64,000 nt of DNA from Pseudanabaena sp. Salubria-1 (GCA_023336205.1 JALQCR010000010.1:62001-126000); one strand, 5' to 3'. Shown: positions 34,977 to 45,341, counted from the first letter of the stretch. Numbers and translations are program-made. Notes: a model not told the origin generated them from the letters alone.

Positions 34977-37134
34977 TGTAAATCTCCCACATCTGTGTAT
35001 ATGCTTTTTCCATTTCTTTTGCAAATTGTCTGCCATTCCAGAGTGGAGAAGTTTGGCGCGATCGCCTTAATTTCCAAGCTACCTCTTGCCTTAGTAGTGG
35101 CTCTTTGCCAAATCTAACTCCCCACTTCACATACTCATCTGCATTCCAAGCAATTCCTTCAGTGATTCCTGCATTCATCATCATGGTATAGCCGTTCCGA
35201 GATACAAATTGCTCGCCGACCCTAGTTACCATTGGAATACCCATCCACAAGACTTCCATCGTTGTAGTTGCGCCATTGTAAGGGTAAGTATCCAACACAA
35301 CATCAGCGATCGCTAAGTTAGCTCTATGCTCAGCCTCAGTGTTAGTGCGAGGTAAAAATCTTAATCTTTCAAACTCCACCCCTTCAGCTTCAGCATGTGC
35401 ATAAAATAACTCTTGGATATTGTTTTGATCTGCTAAACCCTTAATTAAAAAATAGCTGTTGGGAACTTGCTTAATTATTTGCATCTGAGATCGCACAGTT
35501 TCAGGATGTCGCTTCCTACTTTGTTGAGCACTAAAATAAATAATTGCATCATTAGGAATTCCCAATTCACTACGCTCTAAAGTTGCTAAGGAAGACTCAA
35601 ATCCATCTACACCAATATAGGTGTTAGGGAGCCGCCAAATCTTCTCTGAATAATATTCTTGGGCATTTTCTGGCAGCACATAAGGGTCAGCAATGTAATA
35701 GTCTATGGCTGGCAATCCTGAAGCATCCCAACCCAACCAAGTTACTTGAACTGGTGCCGGTTTTAGAGACAGTAAACCACAGGTATTGGAAATAGTCAGG
35801 CTATCTAGGTCAATTAATATATCAATCTCATCCTTGTAAATTTCCTCGGCTATGGCTGTATGGTCGCCCCAATAATCTAGATCGGCCCGAAAAGACTTAT
35901 GCATTTGAGCAGCGTACCAATACTGTAAAAAGTCATCTTTCTCAAACCAAGGGAAATAACCATAAAGCTCAAAAGAGTCGCGATCGTGATGTTGAATCAA
36001 GGATCTAGCTAACCAACCCACAGAATGTTGGCGCAAACAAGCAGAGATATATCCAATTTTGAGTTTTTTATGATTATGCTTGGCTTTTGAGTGAGGCTGA
36101 AACTTTTCAACCAGATCAGGCTTTGAATGGCAAGTATTTTCCTGAAATAACTTTAGAGCTTCATTTTGTTTTAAATGCGTAATTTGGGGAGTATCACTTA
36201 GAAAGCCAGAAGTAAAATAAGCGCAGCATACAAACGACTGAGTAAGACTTGGCAAATTTCTAGGATTCTCTACCACTAATCTATCCAAAATTATCTGGTA
36301 TTCAGCATAAATTGCTTCTGCTTCTTGCCACTTCCCTCCCGCAGACATGATTGCACCCAAGAGAAGTTGATAGGAAACAACTTGATCTGATAAATTCTCT
36401 GATCGTGGTATGTCACGAGCAATTTGGATTGCTTCACTATGATAGCCATTCCGCGAAAGTATCTGCGATAAGCATCCTTTAGCTGCTAAGCTCTGAGGAT
36501 CAACTACCAAGCATAGCTGATTAATAATTTGCTGAGCCTTATCAAAACTTGAGCGCTCAGCAACATAGAGTAAGGTTTCTAGGCATATTTGTTTGTCATC
36601 TATATATAGTAGTAGTCTAGAAGTAACTTCAATAATTTCATACAACGGTAATTCTGAGGCAAGTACATTTTGGAACAGTTGCAAAATATGATTGTCATTA
36701 ATCTCCAGCTTAGGTTCAGTTTCCAATAATTCCCAAAAATCTAATTCAGCTAGAGCTTCACTATTCAACATTTTTAGTTGCAAAGAGAGATAGACAATTT
36801 GCACTAAATTATTAAAGTCAAGTGGACATATCTGCTTTAAGTGGTGGCGAATTATCCAAGCTGTAAAGTGATTGGCAAGCTTTTCTTGATAGTTAGCTTC
36901 CTCTTCAAGAATTTTGCCTAGATCCCGATTATATAACTCTTCAGGAGTCGTATTTCCCAGTCCTAGTAGCCATACCATTTGAGCTTCTTCTTCTTGCTCT
37001 GACAGCAATAAGGCTAACCCTAAATAGTGGTAATTCTCGGCAATGCTTTCATCGGTCTCTATGGCAGTCTCATAAACCTCTATTGCTTTTTTTAGATCAT
37101 TTCTCAACTCCAAGGACTGCCAGCAATTTAACAT
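34969..37134 (-). CDS. SPINDLY-like O-linked N-acetylglucosaminyltransferase, larger paralogue
   Basis: The protein has 721 residues. N-terminal TPR-like helices (AIEVYETAIETDESIAENYHYLGLAL) cover ~1-330. The GT41 domain contains LKIGYISACLRQHSVGWLARSLIQHHDRDSF, VTWLGWDASGLPAIDYYIADPYVLP and VVLDTYPYNGATTTMEVLWMGIPMVT. The same conserved blocks appear in the downstream paralogue, so the pair came from a gene duplication. The longer repeat region may serve for substrate recognition. ATG at 37134. Confidence 0.85.
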   Translation of the reverse strand: MLNCWQSLELRNDLKKAIEVYETAIETDESIAENYHYLGLALLLSEQEEEAQMVWLLGLGNTTPEELYNRDLGKILEEEANYQEKLANHFTAWIIRHHLKQICPLDFNNLVQIVYLSLQLKMLNSEALAELDFWELLETEPKLEINDNHILQLFQNVLASELPLYEIIEVTSRLLLYIDDKQICLETLLYVAERSSFDKAQQIINQLCLVVDPQSLAAKGCLSQILSRNGYHSEAIQIARDIPRSENLSDQVVSYQLLLGAIMSAGGKWQEAEAIYAEYQIILDRLVVENPRNLPSLTQSFVCCAYFTSGFLSDTPQITHLKQNEALKLFQENTCHSKPDLVEKFQPHSKAKHNHKKLKIGYISACLRQHSVGWLARSLIQHHDRDSFELYGYFPWFEKDDFLQYWYAAQMHKSFRADLDYWGDHTAIAEEIYKDEIDILIDLDSLTISNTCGLLSLKPAPVQVTWLGWDASGLPAIDYYIADPYVLPENAQEYYSEKIWRLPNTYIGVDGFESSLATLERSELGIPNDAIIYFSAQQSRKRHPETVRSQMQIIKQVPNSYFLIKGLADQNNIQELFYAHAEAEGVEFERLRFLPRTNTEAEHRANLAIADVVLDTYPYNGATTTMEVLWMGIPMVTRVGEQFVSRNGYTMMMNAGITEGIAWNADEYVKWGVRFGKEPLLRQEVAWKLRRSRQTSPLWNGRQFAKEMEKAYTQMWEIYNG

Positions 37135-37316
37135 AAGTATCTCAAATCTCGATTGTTTGATTATATTGAAAATATGACTCTGCTTTTCACTAATTTGACT
37201 AGAAAATCAGAAGAAGTCATTGCTCATATGCAAATAATGAAAATCCTTCACTCTATATTTCAAACAGAAAGTTAAGAGTGAAGGATTTTTTTAATAATGT
37301 TTTTACAACTTAGATG

Positions 37317-37976
37317 CTATTGAATAGGTACAAATCCAGCAATAGTAGTACCAACAGTAGCTTTACAGACAGGAGCAGCTGTAACTGAATAAGTTATAAA
37401 TAGATCTGTACCAGAGGCAGAGGTAGTTACGTTACCCTGATTAATAGGAGCCAAGGCTGCTTCACAAAGAACAGCTAAAGTGGTAGCCTCATTAGATCCC
37501 TGAGGAGTAGCCACGTTAATTCCACCTGTGTAACCCTTGATTGGTGCAGAAGCGCCTCCAGTTACAACATCACCAATAGTTCCAGTTCCAGACGTAGTGA
37601 GAGTTGCAAGAGGGGTTCCGAAAGTATTAACACTTTGGCTTACGCTACCGGCAGTTTTCCCGCCATTACGTTGGATACCATAACCATAATTTTCAGTGGT
37701 TTGAGCAATACCTACAGCAAGAGTTTGCAAGTTAGGTGCAAACTCTTGCTTTTCTAGGTAGTAAGCTTGTTGAGAGCGATTCATGGAACCAACGTAGGTT
37801 TTGGCTTCAGACTGACGAGCTTTGGAAGCTTGGTTAAGGAAAGAAGGAAGCGCGATCGCAGCAAGAATACCGATGATGATGATAACAACGAGAAGTTCGA
37901 TCAGGGTGAAGCCCTTTTCGCCATTCTTCTTGTTGAGCATGTGTTGGATGAGCTTTGTCTTGAATTCAGATTTCAT
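37317..37976 (-). CDS. pilA: Type IV pilin (major-pilin type)
   Basis: The protein has 219 residues. A 22-residue leader ending NKKNGEKG precedes the prepilin cleavage site and hydrophobic helix FTLIELLVVIIIIGILAAIALPSFL, with the Glu at mature position 5. The head continues KARQSEAKTYVGSMNRSQQAYYLEKQEFAPN and contains cysteines near the end (LCEAAL, VCKATV). It is exported and assembled into type IV pili used in twitching, phototaxis and DNA uptake. It is 183 bp downstream of nothing coding on its strand; the glycosyltransferases lie just beyond its 3' end. Many Thr/Ser residues in the tail are potential O-glycosylation sites. Confidence 0.93.
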   Translation of the reverse strand: MKSEFKTKLIQHMLNKKNGEKGFTLIELLVVIIIIGILAAIALPSFLNQASKARQSEAKTYVGSMNRSQQAYYLEKQEFAPNLQTLAVGIAQTTENYGYGIQRNGGKTAGSVSQSVNTFGTPLATLTTSGTGTIGDVVTGGASAPIKGYTGGINVATPQGSNEATTLAVLCEAALAPINQGNVTTSASGTDLFITYSVTAAPVCKATVGTTIAGFVPIQ

Positions 37977-38590
37977 AATTCTTTATTCCCGTGTATGTCA
38001 AGAAAGTTAACTTGTTGGGTTGTTGTGAAAGTAACTTACCCATAAAAAAACAGGATGCTATCACTCTGACTAAAAATATTTTTGGCTGCGTAACATCTGT
38101 TAAAGCCAACTCGCTATTACTGCAACGAAAACCCCGTAGGACAAACCATTGTCTGAGCTATGGGATTCAACGCCCCAGGAGGGATAGGACTAATATTTGG
38201 TGTATTCGCAAGGCAAAAAATAGTGTCAATCCGCACTATTCCCGGAATACCTACCACACCAACAAGTGACTTGAGGTAAGGAGAGTTAGGCACAGCCACA
38301 TTTGTAATTAGCTGCTTGGGTTGCTGAGGTGTAAAGTTTCCATCCACACTACCCGCCAAAGCGCTGTAAGTATAGGAAGAAGAAGCAGTATCTACTCCTA
38401 GCCCCAAGTTGCCAATATTACTGGTAAATGTCCTTCTCTCTAAGTAATATGCTTGCTGTAATCGGCTCATGGTTCCGATATAAGCCTTTGCCTCGGCAAA
38501 TCTTGCCTTGTCAGCTTGACTCAAAAATGAGGGTAGCGCGATCGCCGCCAGCAAACCAATAATAATGATTACCACCAATAACTCAATCAG

Positions 38591-39885
38591 CTTAGTGGTG
38601 CAGAAAAATCTGAAAAGCGTTGCTAGGCATAGAATCTCATCATGAGACAAGAGGCAAAAAGGGGCAAGAGATGAGATACTCAAGTTCCTCAACAAAAGAT
38701 CTTATCCATGCCCCACCTATATCTTCAGCTACAACAACAATTGCGTCAATGGCTCAAGCCAAAAGATAAGCGACATCTCCAAGGATTTGCGGAGTCTGTA
38801 GCTGCGATATTGCAATCAGGAAGTGCGAGTCTGAGTCATTGGTTGCCCTATTTAAGCCATCGAGAGTGCCAAGCCAGAAGTCAGATGGAAAGACTAAGCT
38901 ACTTTGTGCATAATCCACATATCATCGCCGAGAGATTCTATAACCCATTGGTGAAGCACTTTCTCCAAGCATTTGCAGGAGAATCGTTGGAACTAGCCTT
39001 AGACACAAGTATGCTGTGGGATAAATTCTGTCTTATAGAAGTATGCTTGATTTGGGGAGGGAGGTCGATTACTCTAGCTCAAGTAGTACTAGAGCATGGC
39101 AGCGCTACAGTTGGCTTTGAACATTATCGTCCCGTCTTAGAACAAGTACGCTCTCTATTGCCGCCACAAAGTACGGTGACCTTGCTTGCCGACCGAGGTT
39201 TTGAACATGGGAATTAATCCGATGGTTACAGCAAAATCACTGGTCTTGGGCAATTCGCGCAAAGAGCGATCTGCTAGTGACTCTGCCAACAGGTACAACC
39301 AAGCGTGTTGAACAACTGATACCTCCCGCAGAGCAAGCTTATCTAGTTCCCGATGTCACCGTACTCGGTGATGTTAATTGTCATTTAGCGACGGCTAACC
39401 TAGACATGGCTAACGGTTCATGGGCTGTCCTTAGCGATATTCCCTTCATTACAGACTTTTGCTCTCTATGGCAAACGCTTTGGTGGAATCGAACCCCATT
39501 TTAAAGACTATAAGTCGGCGGCTTTTAATGTTGTTAGCTCTCATCTCCGTGATGCTCAAGCTCTTACCTGTTTATTTATGCTCCTTGCCACGGCTAACCT
39601 GATTGCTGTAATTCTTGGCATAATGTTGGTGCGTTTGGGGCAAAGGGCTGCGATTGATTGGCACGATCATCGCGGCTTGAGTTTTCTGCAACTCGGTCTC
39701 CGTCAGCTTCACACTCTTCTTTACCAACAAAAATCTCTTCCTATTTTGCAGATTTTGCCTAGAACTAATCCTCCTCCTGCCTCTGCTTCTATTGCTAAAC
39801 GCGAAAAGTTAGATTTTCGTATCGAATTTGCCCGTATTACCATTGTCTCATCTTGAGACTCCCATGAGTTTTCTGCACCACTAAG
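38591..39885 (+). mobile_element. IS4-family insertion sequence, decayed copy (1295 bp)
   Basis: It has the same ends as the copy at 4088-5387 (CTTAGTGGTGCAGAAAA and complement) with 9-bp duplications CTCAATCAG at 38582-38590 and 39886-39894. Small deletions totalling 5 bp relative to the intact copy break the transposase frame. Base substitutions are scattered. It interrupts the second pilin gene on the opposite strand. Confidence 0.93.
38708..39856 (+). pseudogene. Frameshifted IS4-family transposase
   Basis: It is found in three pieces (38708-39217, 39277-39504, 39578-39856). A one-base deletion in the G-run after GAACATGG shifts the frame after the second Asp region, and a two-base deletion in the C-run near 39444 shifts it again before the Glu region. 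A third deletion lies just before the MPHLYL start. The enzyme is inactive, though the intact copy might act in trans. Confidence 0.9.
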
Positions 39886-40037
39886 CTCAATCAGTGTAAA
39901 ACCTTGTTCTTTTTGGTTTACGTTACTAAAATGGCGATCGCGTAGCCATAAACTGACAATACATTCCAATTCCAAATTATTAAAGTTCACTTTCCCGCAC
40001 CTACAGATAACTTTTACCCCTTGCCCAAAACAGAAGT

Positions 40038-40244
<207 letters not shown>

Positions 40245-40300
40245 ACAACAAATTTTGGTTTTAATTAATTTTCATTCCTTAGTCTTGAAACAAGTCCTGA

Positions 40301-40870
40301 CTATCCAAGAAAATTTACGTCTTCATAGATAGCCGCGATCGCACATTCAAAATCAATACTCGCAAGCTGCACCAAGTCACCATCTACATAGGATGTTAAT
40401 TCCCACTTACCACGCTCATTGAGGCGAAAGGCTTCGACACCAATTTGTTCTGAGCTAACCAATACGTATTCACATAAGCTGGTTAACTGACGATAACGGG
40501 CAAATTTACCTCCTCGGTTATAGGCTTCGGTACTAGGTGACAACACCTCAATGATTAGGGTTGGGTAAAACACAGCTTTGGCTGAACTGCGATCGCGATC
40601 GTCGCAAGTCACTAATAGATCAGGATAGAAAAACTCACCGTTCTTAGAAATTCCCACCTTCGCATCCGAACCTAATACCCGACAATTACGTCCCCTAACA
40701 TGTGGACGTAATAAAGCAATCAAATTAGCCGCGATCGCACTATGGTCAATTGTTCCACCCGCCATCGCAAATACATCACCATTGATGTACTCATATCTGA
40801 CTTCTTGCTTTGCTTCCCATTCAAAATATTCATCAACCGAAATTTTGGGATTATTTGGTACAGCAATCAT
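40301..40870 (-). CDS. Uma2 family endonuclease-like protein
   Basis: The protein has 189 residues. [45 protein letters not shown] at the start, [14 protein letters not shown], and [28 protein letters not shown] complete the family motif (PD...EV.SPST). It overlaps the preceding kinase-like gene by 4 nt. It is the last gene of a Uma2-kinase-Uma2 operon. The function of Uma2 proteins is unknown; the fold is nuclease-like. Confidence 0.88.
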   Translation of the reverse strand: MIAVPNNPKISVDEYFEWEAKQEVRYEYINGDVFAMAGGTIDHSAIAANLIALLRPHVRGRNCRVLGSDAKVGISKNGEFFYPDLLVTCDDRDRSSAKAVFYPTLIIEVLSPSTEAYNRGGKFARYRQLTSLCEYVLVSSEQIGVEAFRLNERGKWELTSYVDGDLVQLASIDFECAIAAIYEDVNFLG

Positions 40871-41442
40871 GATTTCGTCCTCAAAATATTATTAATTCTT
40901 AAATCAATCGCGATCACATCTCGCGCATTACAAAACACATTAGTCTTGAGCCGCGAATCATTACATAGCCCAATCACTAAAATATTAATATGCTCAATAT
41001 ATGCAGCATTCAGCGCCGCCTTGCCCTCCTCATACACAAGCGGGATACCTGGTTGAATGATGGCAAGATTTTGAAAAAATTGATTGGTACTAGCAAAACA
41101 GCGATCTATGTATTGACTTAGCAGGTCGAAATCCACCTCAGTTTTACCTTGAATATCGCCTAGGGTGTAAGCAATCATGTCAATCGGGGTGCGATCGCTA
41201 ACAAATGGTGTTGCGGAATTTTGCCAAACCTGCTCGGCAGCATCCAAAACATGATTCTGCACAAACAGCCTTGTTTGAAAGTCCATTGGTTCCGCAGGAT
41301 CTAAGCCAAGCTGGGCAAAAACTTGGCTGGTCGTAGTGCGGACAAAGGGGATATTTAGGTGCGAGGATATCGCGATCGCTAATGTTGTTTTGCCAGTACG
41401 ATGTGCGCCACAAAGTCCCAAATTGCCTGCAAGTTTAAACAT
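40867..41442 (-). CDS. P-loop kinase/ATPase, AAA_28 (NadR-like)
   Basis: The protein has 191 residues. Walker A is [11 protein letters not shown] near residue 12. [17 protein letters not shown] carries the D-R pair of nucleoside-kinase-like proteins. This fits the AAA_28 group that resembles nicotinamide-ribose kinase. It overlaps the upstream Uma2 gene by 8 nt and the downstream one by 4 nt, suggesting one transcript. The substrate is unknown. Confidence 0.7.
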   Translation of the reverse strand: MFKLAGNLGLCGAHRTGKTTLAIAISSHLNIPFVRTTTSQVFAQLGLDPAEPMDFQTRLFVQNHVLDAAEQVWQNSATPFVSDRTPIDMIAYTLGDIQGKTEVDFDLLSQYIDRCFASTNQFFQNLAIIQPGIPLVYEEGKAALNAAYIEHINILVIGLCNDSRLKTNVFCNARDVIAIDLRINNILRTKS

Positions 41443-42298
41443 CGTCTGGATCGATACCTAAAGCTCGTAAACGCTCAGCAAGACGATTAGCACGTAGACT
41501 TTCCTGCTCAGCGCGTAGACTTTCCTGCTCAGCGCGTAGACTTTCCTGCTCAGCGCGTAGACTTTCCTGCTCGGCGCGTAGACTTTCCTGCTCAGCGCGT
41601 AGACTTTCCTGCTCGGCGCGTTGCTGTTGTGTTTCAGCACGTCTACGCTCTTGGGCGGTGCGTTGCTGTTCTTGCCAAACTTGGATTTCTGATTGCTGTA
41701 AACGTTGGCTTAGTTCCACAGGCGACAAAAATCTCTGACCGTCGGGACGCGAGATGATTAAATCCTGTCCGATTGCCCAATCAAATCTAATTCCTAACAA
41801 TGGACTGACCCAATTCAGCATTGATGGAATTTGAACTAGGCGATCGCCAACTCGCTGCCAGCCTTCTAAGATCAAATCATCGGGATCGTAAATGTAATAT
41901 TCCTGAACGCCGTAAGTTTGATAAAAGTACAATTTGTCTTCAAGAGAATCTTGTCCGCGCCGATCTTTATTACTGGGTGACAGGATTTCAAAAACGACCT
42001 GTGGGGCAATGTTATCTTCTAGCCATTGTTTATAAGAACCCCTGCGACCTTTAGGACGACCGAGAGCCACCATTACGTCAGGTGCAACTCGTTTTTGAGT
42101 GCGACGTACTGGATACCAAAGCAAATCTCCCGCCACAAATACATTGGGGTCATCGGCATACATGATCTCTAGATTTTCTTTGATGATCACAATCCAGCGA
42201 TATTGTTCGGTATTGTCAGCCATAGGATTGCCGTCACTGTCAGGATAATCGATCTCTGGAGCGATCGCTTCTTCAGTTGTTAGAGGTTGCAGAGTCAT
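41435..42298 (-). CDS. Uma2 family protein with a 7-residue repeat tail
   Basis: The protein has 287 residues from ATG 42298 (GAGGG upstream; an ATG at 42385 lacks one). The core has DPNVFVAGDLLWYPVRRTQKRVAPDVMVALGRPKGRR, VVFEILSPSNKD (E-x-L-S) and YGVQEYYIYDPDDLILEGW. The tail holds six exact AEQESLR units, a charged coiled coil. It is the first gene of the Uma2-kinase-Uma2 operon. The end [11 protein letters not shown] is common in Uma2 proteins. Confidence 0.85.
   Translation of the reverse strand: MTLQPLTTEEAIAPEIDYPDSDGNPMADNTEQYRWIVIIKENLEIMYADDPNVFVAGDLLWYPVRRTQKRVAPDVMVALGRPKGRRGSYKQWLEDNIAPQVVFEILSPSNKDRRGQDSLEDKLYFYQTYGVQEYYIYDPDDLILEGWQRVGDRLVQIPSMLNWVSPLLGIRFDWAIGQDLIISRPDGQRFLSPVELSQRLQQSEIQVWQEQQRTAQERRRAETQQQRAEQESLRAEQESLRAEQESLRAEQESLRAEQESLRAEQESLRANRLAERLRALGIDPDDV
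41492..41617 (-). repeat. 21-bp minisatellite inside the Uma2 gene (six units)
   Basis: Six tandem, nearly identical 21-bp units encode AEQESLR. Multiples of 21 bp keep the reading frame, so copy number can change without breaking the gene. Typical of a variable coiled-coil tail. Confidence 0.9.
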
Positions 42299-42392
42299 GG
42301 ATTTACCCTCACCGAAACCTGTGCATGATTTATCCATTAAAACATAATCTCCCAAGCTCAGAAAGGCAGCCTTACGCGCCATCACTAGTTAA

Positions 42393-43019
42393 CTACGGTG
42401 AACTTGCTTTTGCCAAAAACTTCTGAATTGGTAAAAGCATAATTGCTAATATCATGCCGATTTGATTAACATAATATTCTTGAGAATCAATGAAAACTTG
42501 TTTATCCCTTAAGAGCAGAAATTTCCAGACGGTTCCCGTAGAGACAACACCATAGATCTCTTCATAATCCTGACCTTCTTGTTTATTAAAGATTTGTGCA
42601 GCAACCATTTCAGCAATACACTGCCCTAGTCCATTTTTGATATTTTCATTTTTTGCTTCCACGATCGCCATAATTGGTGCTCGAATAAAATACTGTTCTT
42701 TCGAGAAACTAATCAAATAATCACAATAGCCAGCTAAACCTTTTTCCTTATCAACATTAAATTCTGTGCCAGAAAAGAGGCTGATTTGATAATTAGCTAA
42801 ACGCCTCAACTCAGCAAGGATTGGCGCAATCAAAAATTCAGAACGTGATTTTTCTGTATTAATTGCTGTTGCTAGGGGTAAATATTCAGTGAGAGTTTGT
42901 TGCAAGTAGTCTGAAGGAGTAACACTTTCTAAAATTCCAAATAAATTACAATTTTCTTCGAGAATTAAATCAAAGGTATTTTGAACCTTCTCAAGTGTAG
43001 TAAAGTCACTGTAGGACAT
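42393..43019 (-). CDS. PD-(D/E)XK nuclease-fold protein
   Basis: The protein has 208 residues. The sequence around GYCDYLISFSKEQYFIRAPIMAIVEAKNENIKNGLGQCIAEMVAAQIFN shows Asp, then E-A-K and a downstream Gln, a classic PD-(D/E)XK core. SEFLIAPILAELRRL recalls HsdR N-terminal domains. No partner methylase or helicase is adjacent. It lies 95 bp upstream of the Uma2 operon on the same strand. Its biological role is unknown. Confidence 0.7.
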   Translation of the reverse strand: MSYSDFTTLEKVQNTFDLILEENCNLFGILESVTPSDYLQQTLTEYLPLATAINTEKSRSEFLIAPILAELRRLANYQISLFSGTEFNVDKEKGLAGYCDYLISFSKEQYFIRAPIMAIVEAKNENIKNGLGQCIAEMVAAQIFNKQEGQDYEEIYGVVSTGTVWKFLLLRDKQVFIDSQEYYVNQIGMILAIMLLPIQKFLAKASSP

Positions 43020-43096
43020 GATTTCAGCTCCTTTTGTTTTGTTAATCCAATCCGTAGAGTCGCGACTCTCTAGAGCGCAACTTTACGGGATGGGAG

Positions 43097-44362
43097 TTAG
43101 ATTCCAAAAACTCTCTTAGCTCGAGACAGATAAGATCGGCGATCGGCTAAACCATTTGTGCCGCCGTTGATGATTTTGGTAATAGTAAGGACATCATCGC
43201 GATCGGCATGATTATTAAGTTTACGAGTATCCCAAAACCAGCCCGCACTGAGACAGGCTAGATCGAAATCTCCTAAACGCTGAGGATTGTTGATCAAATC
43301 CACGCCCAAGGCTCGACCACAATCAGCATAGTTTGCTCGTCCCGTAACTTGGATCAAGCCACGCCCCTTAAACCTCACACCGTCACCAGCCTGAGTATTA
43401 CCAAGATCTCTTCTTCCTTCATAGGCTGCACCAGAGGCATATTCCTCGTTAGTGTTAAATCCATCGCTTTCATGTCCCAATTGAGCGAGGAAATGCGCTT
43501 TACGCAGAGGTGTCGTGATTGCGTAACGCTGCATTGTGTTATTCAAGTGGGGCAGCAATTTTTCAAGGCGATCGCGTCGGGAATAGGGTGCGATCGCACT
43601 CAGTTGTTCTTGAGTAATCAACCCAGAAGTTGTAGTTAGATTGGTTTCAGTAGTTCGGGGATACAAGCCCTCATATGGCTCTTGATCGAGACGACGGGGA
43701 GGCAAATTATTGAGAATCCGAATCGTGCTATCAACTAGCACATCCTTGGGATTGAAATCATCTTTAAGTCCAGTAATCAATTGATCTAAGCGCCGCGCTG
43801 CAAGTTTGCGATGCTCAGTCAGATTTGGTGCTTGGTAAAGTCCTTCATATGGCTTTCGTAGGATGGGGCGCAAAGTTAAGCCACTCATCACTCTGATTAA
43901 GTCATCAATTCGACCATCAGCACTATTATGTTTTGGATCGGTGATCTGACCGATCGCTGCTACTAATGTCTGAGCCGCTTGTTTGCGCCATGTTGCCAAA
44001 TCCGCCGCAGGGAAAAGTCCCGCATAGGGCGATCGCCCTGTCGGACGAGCGGGTAAATTACGTAAAAAACGAATCAAATCATCGATTGCCCCATCAAAAA
44101 TGCTCCCTTCAACATCGGGAATCTTTGGCACGGAAGATTGAAGAGTTAATGCCGCCCGACTGCGCCATGTTGGTAAATCGGCCGCAGGCAAAATACCTGC
44201 ATAGGGCTGTCGAGTTTCTTGACGTGCGGGTAAGTTATTTAACACGCGAACGAGATCGTCCACCAGTCCATCTTTTTCATTAATCGTACTGCCGACAATT
44301 TTGGGAACCAGAAATCCAAGGGTTGCGGCTGCTTGCGATCGCCAAATCTCAACTTGTTTCAT
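43097..44362 (-). CDS. GH19 endolysin/chitinase with four novel N-terminal repeats
   Basis: The protein has 421 residues. The C-terminal ~180 residues are a GH19 lysozyme-like domain: RKAHFLAQLGHESDGFNTNEEYAS, then GRGLIQVTGRANYADCGRALG and AGWFWDTRKLNNHADRDDVLTITKIINGGTNGLADR; the catalytic Glu lies in GHESDGF. The first ~240 residues are four tandem repeats of ~58 residues with the consensus WR..AA.TL...VPKI...DG.IDDLIR.L.NLPAR...R.PY.GL.PAADL. I do not recognise this repeat. It has no signal peptide. It ends a minus-strand run of genes of unknown function. Confidence 0.75.
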   Translation of the reverse strand: MKQVEIWRSQAAATLGFLVPKIVGSTINEKDGLVDDLVRVLNNLPARQETRQPYAGILPAADLPTWRSRAALTLQSSVPKIPDVEGSIFDGAIDDLIRFLRNLPARPTGRSPYAGLFPAADLATWRKQAAQTLVAAIGQITDPKHNSADGRIDDLIRVMSGLTLRPILRKPYEGLYQAPNLTEHRKLAARRLDQLITGLKDDFNPKDVLVDSTIRILNNLPPRRLDQEPYEGLYPRTTETNLTTTSGLITQEQLSAIAPYSRRDRLEKLLPHLNNTMQRYAITTPLRKAHFLAQLGHESDGFNTNEEYASGAAYEGRRDLGNTQAGDGVRFKGRGLIQVTGRANYADCGRALGVDLINNPQRLGDFDLACLSAGWFWDTRKLNNHADRDDVLTITKIINGGTNGLADRRSYLSRAKRVFGI

Positions 44363-44399
44363 TGCCTTGATCGGGTAATTTCCACTTTGCGTAACTCCA

Positions 44400-45341
44400 T
44401 CATCTTATGAAACGCCCAAAAATCAATTTTACAAAGAAAGGATAGCGGAAAAAGATTTTGCCTAATCCACTGACAATCCATTCGCGTAAACTAATTATTG
44501 CCACAGGCAAATATGGCTCCACCAAGGACTCAAGGGTAACGATGAAGCTATTTGCCCTTGCTTCGATAGGTATGGAAACCCTGATCGTAATCCAACAAAA
44601 AATTAAAATGATAACTACCGCGATCGCCACCAGCCGAAAAACTTGACTTTCTAGAAGCCCAAGTAAATTTGTGAAAAATTTCTGGCTGGATTTTGGTAAC
44701 GATGGCAAGGTCAGATTGAGTTTGGAATAAATCCACCAAATCATTAAGACCACAATCGGAGCAGCGCTCGCCATCGCCCAACATTGATTAGATAAATAAG
44801 CAGTTAAATCGGCTGAGAAACTAAATCTTTTCCCCAGATTTTGCAACGGATCACACCATGTAATTGTCGTTGTAAAAGATACAGCGGCGATCGCAAAAGG
44901 ACGTAATTTTTCTTCAACATAATCAGCGATCGCGGTTAAAAATTGCCGTGAAATTTGACTAACCATAAAACTATGGGTCGTTAAAATGCGATCGGCGCGA
45001 GGATGATACAAGATATCTTCACAAACCTTTTGACTAAGATCGCCATCTATATGTATCAAAGTCCGCAATATGGGTGGATCTGTCTTTGTTGTAGACAAAT
45101 TACCCAGACTACCAATTTTATCTGTGTAATAAGTCCAAATGGCGATCGCCCCTTGTCGTTTTGCTGCCATGCCCAGACTAGAGGCTAATACTTTTAGTAA
45201 ATCCCGACTATTAACTCTATAAATAATCTCATTAGCATTAGCTAAACCCTTTGTATCCAGATAAATCTGGTCAATAACAGTGGGATTTAGCCACAAACTA
45301 ATTTCGTCATCAATAACAGCCAACCAATCAGGCATAGCCAC
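44400..45341 (-). CDS. Membrane protein of unknown function
   Basis: The protein has 313 residues. The N-terminal ~150 residues look soluble, starting MAMPDWLAVIDDEISLWLNPTVIDQIYLDTKGL. Two strong membrane segments, CWAMASAAPIVVLMIWWIYSKL (~194) and VFRLVAIAVVIILIFCWITI (~238), lie further on. It is 37 bp upstream of the endolysin gene on the same strand, so a membrane partner of the lytic enzyme is possible but unproven. No family recognised. Confidence 0.55.
   Translation of the reverse strand: MAMPDWLAVIDDEISLWLNPTVIDQIYLDTKGLANANEIIYRVNSRDLLKVLASSLGMAAKRQGAIAIWTYYTDKIGSLGNLSTTKTDPPILRTLIHIDGDLSQKVCEDILYHPRADRILTTHSFMVSQISRQFLTAIADYVEEKLRPFAIAAVSFTTTITWCDPLQNLGKRFSFSADLTAYLSNQCWAMASAAPIVVLMIWWIYSKLNLTLPSLPKSSQKFFTNLLGLLESQVFRLVAIAVVIILIFCWITIRVSIPIEARANSFIVTLESLVEPYLPVAIISLREWIVSGLGKIFFRYPFFVKLIFGRFIR

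Larger units (their letters stand above)
38117..39990 (-). pseudogene. Second type IV pilin gene, interrupted by an IS4-family element
   Basis: Removing the IS (38591-39885) and one 9-bp duplication (CTCAATCAG) joins NQKEQGFTLIE to LLVVIIIIGLLAAIALPSFLSQ without a frame break. That gives a pilin with a proper prepilin site. The head (RFAEAKAYIGTMSRLQQAYYLERRTF) resembles PilA at 37.9 kb, and cysteines end the protein. The start is GTG 39990, with a leader of 30 residues. The gene is now split at mature residue 5-6, so the protein is lost. Upstream lies a homopolymer block, so its 5' region cannot be trusted. Confidence 0.85.

Noticed and set aside
41492..41617. CRISPR-like array
   Set aside because: Units are contiguous, 21 bp, coding in frame, without spacers. 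No CRISPR array seen anywhere in the window.
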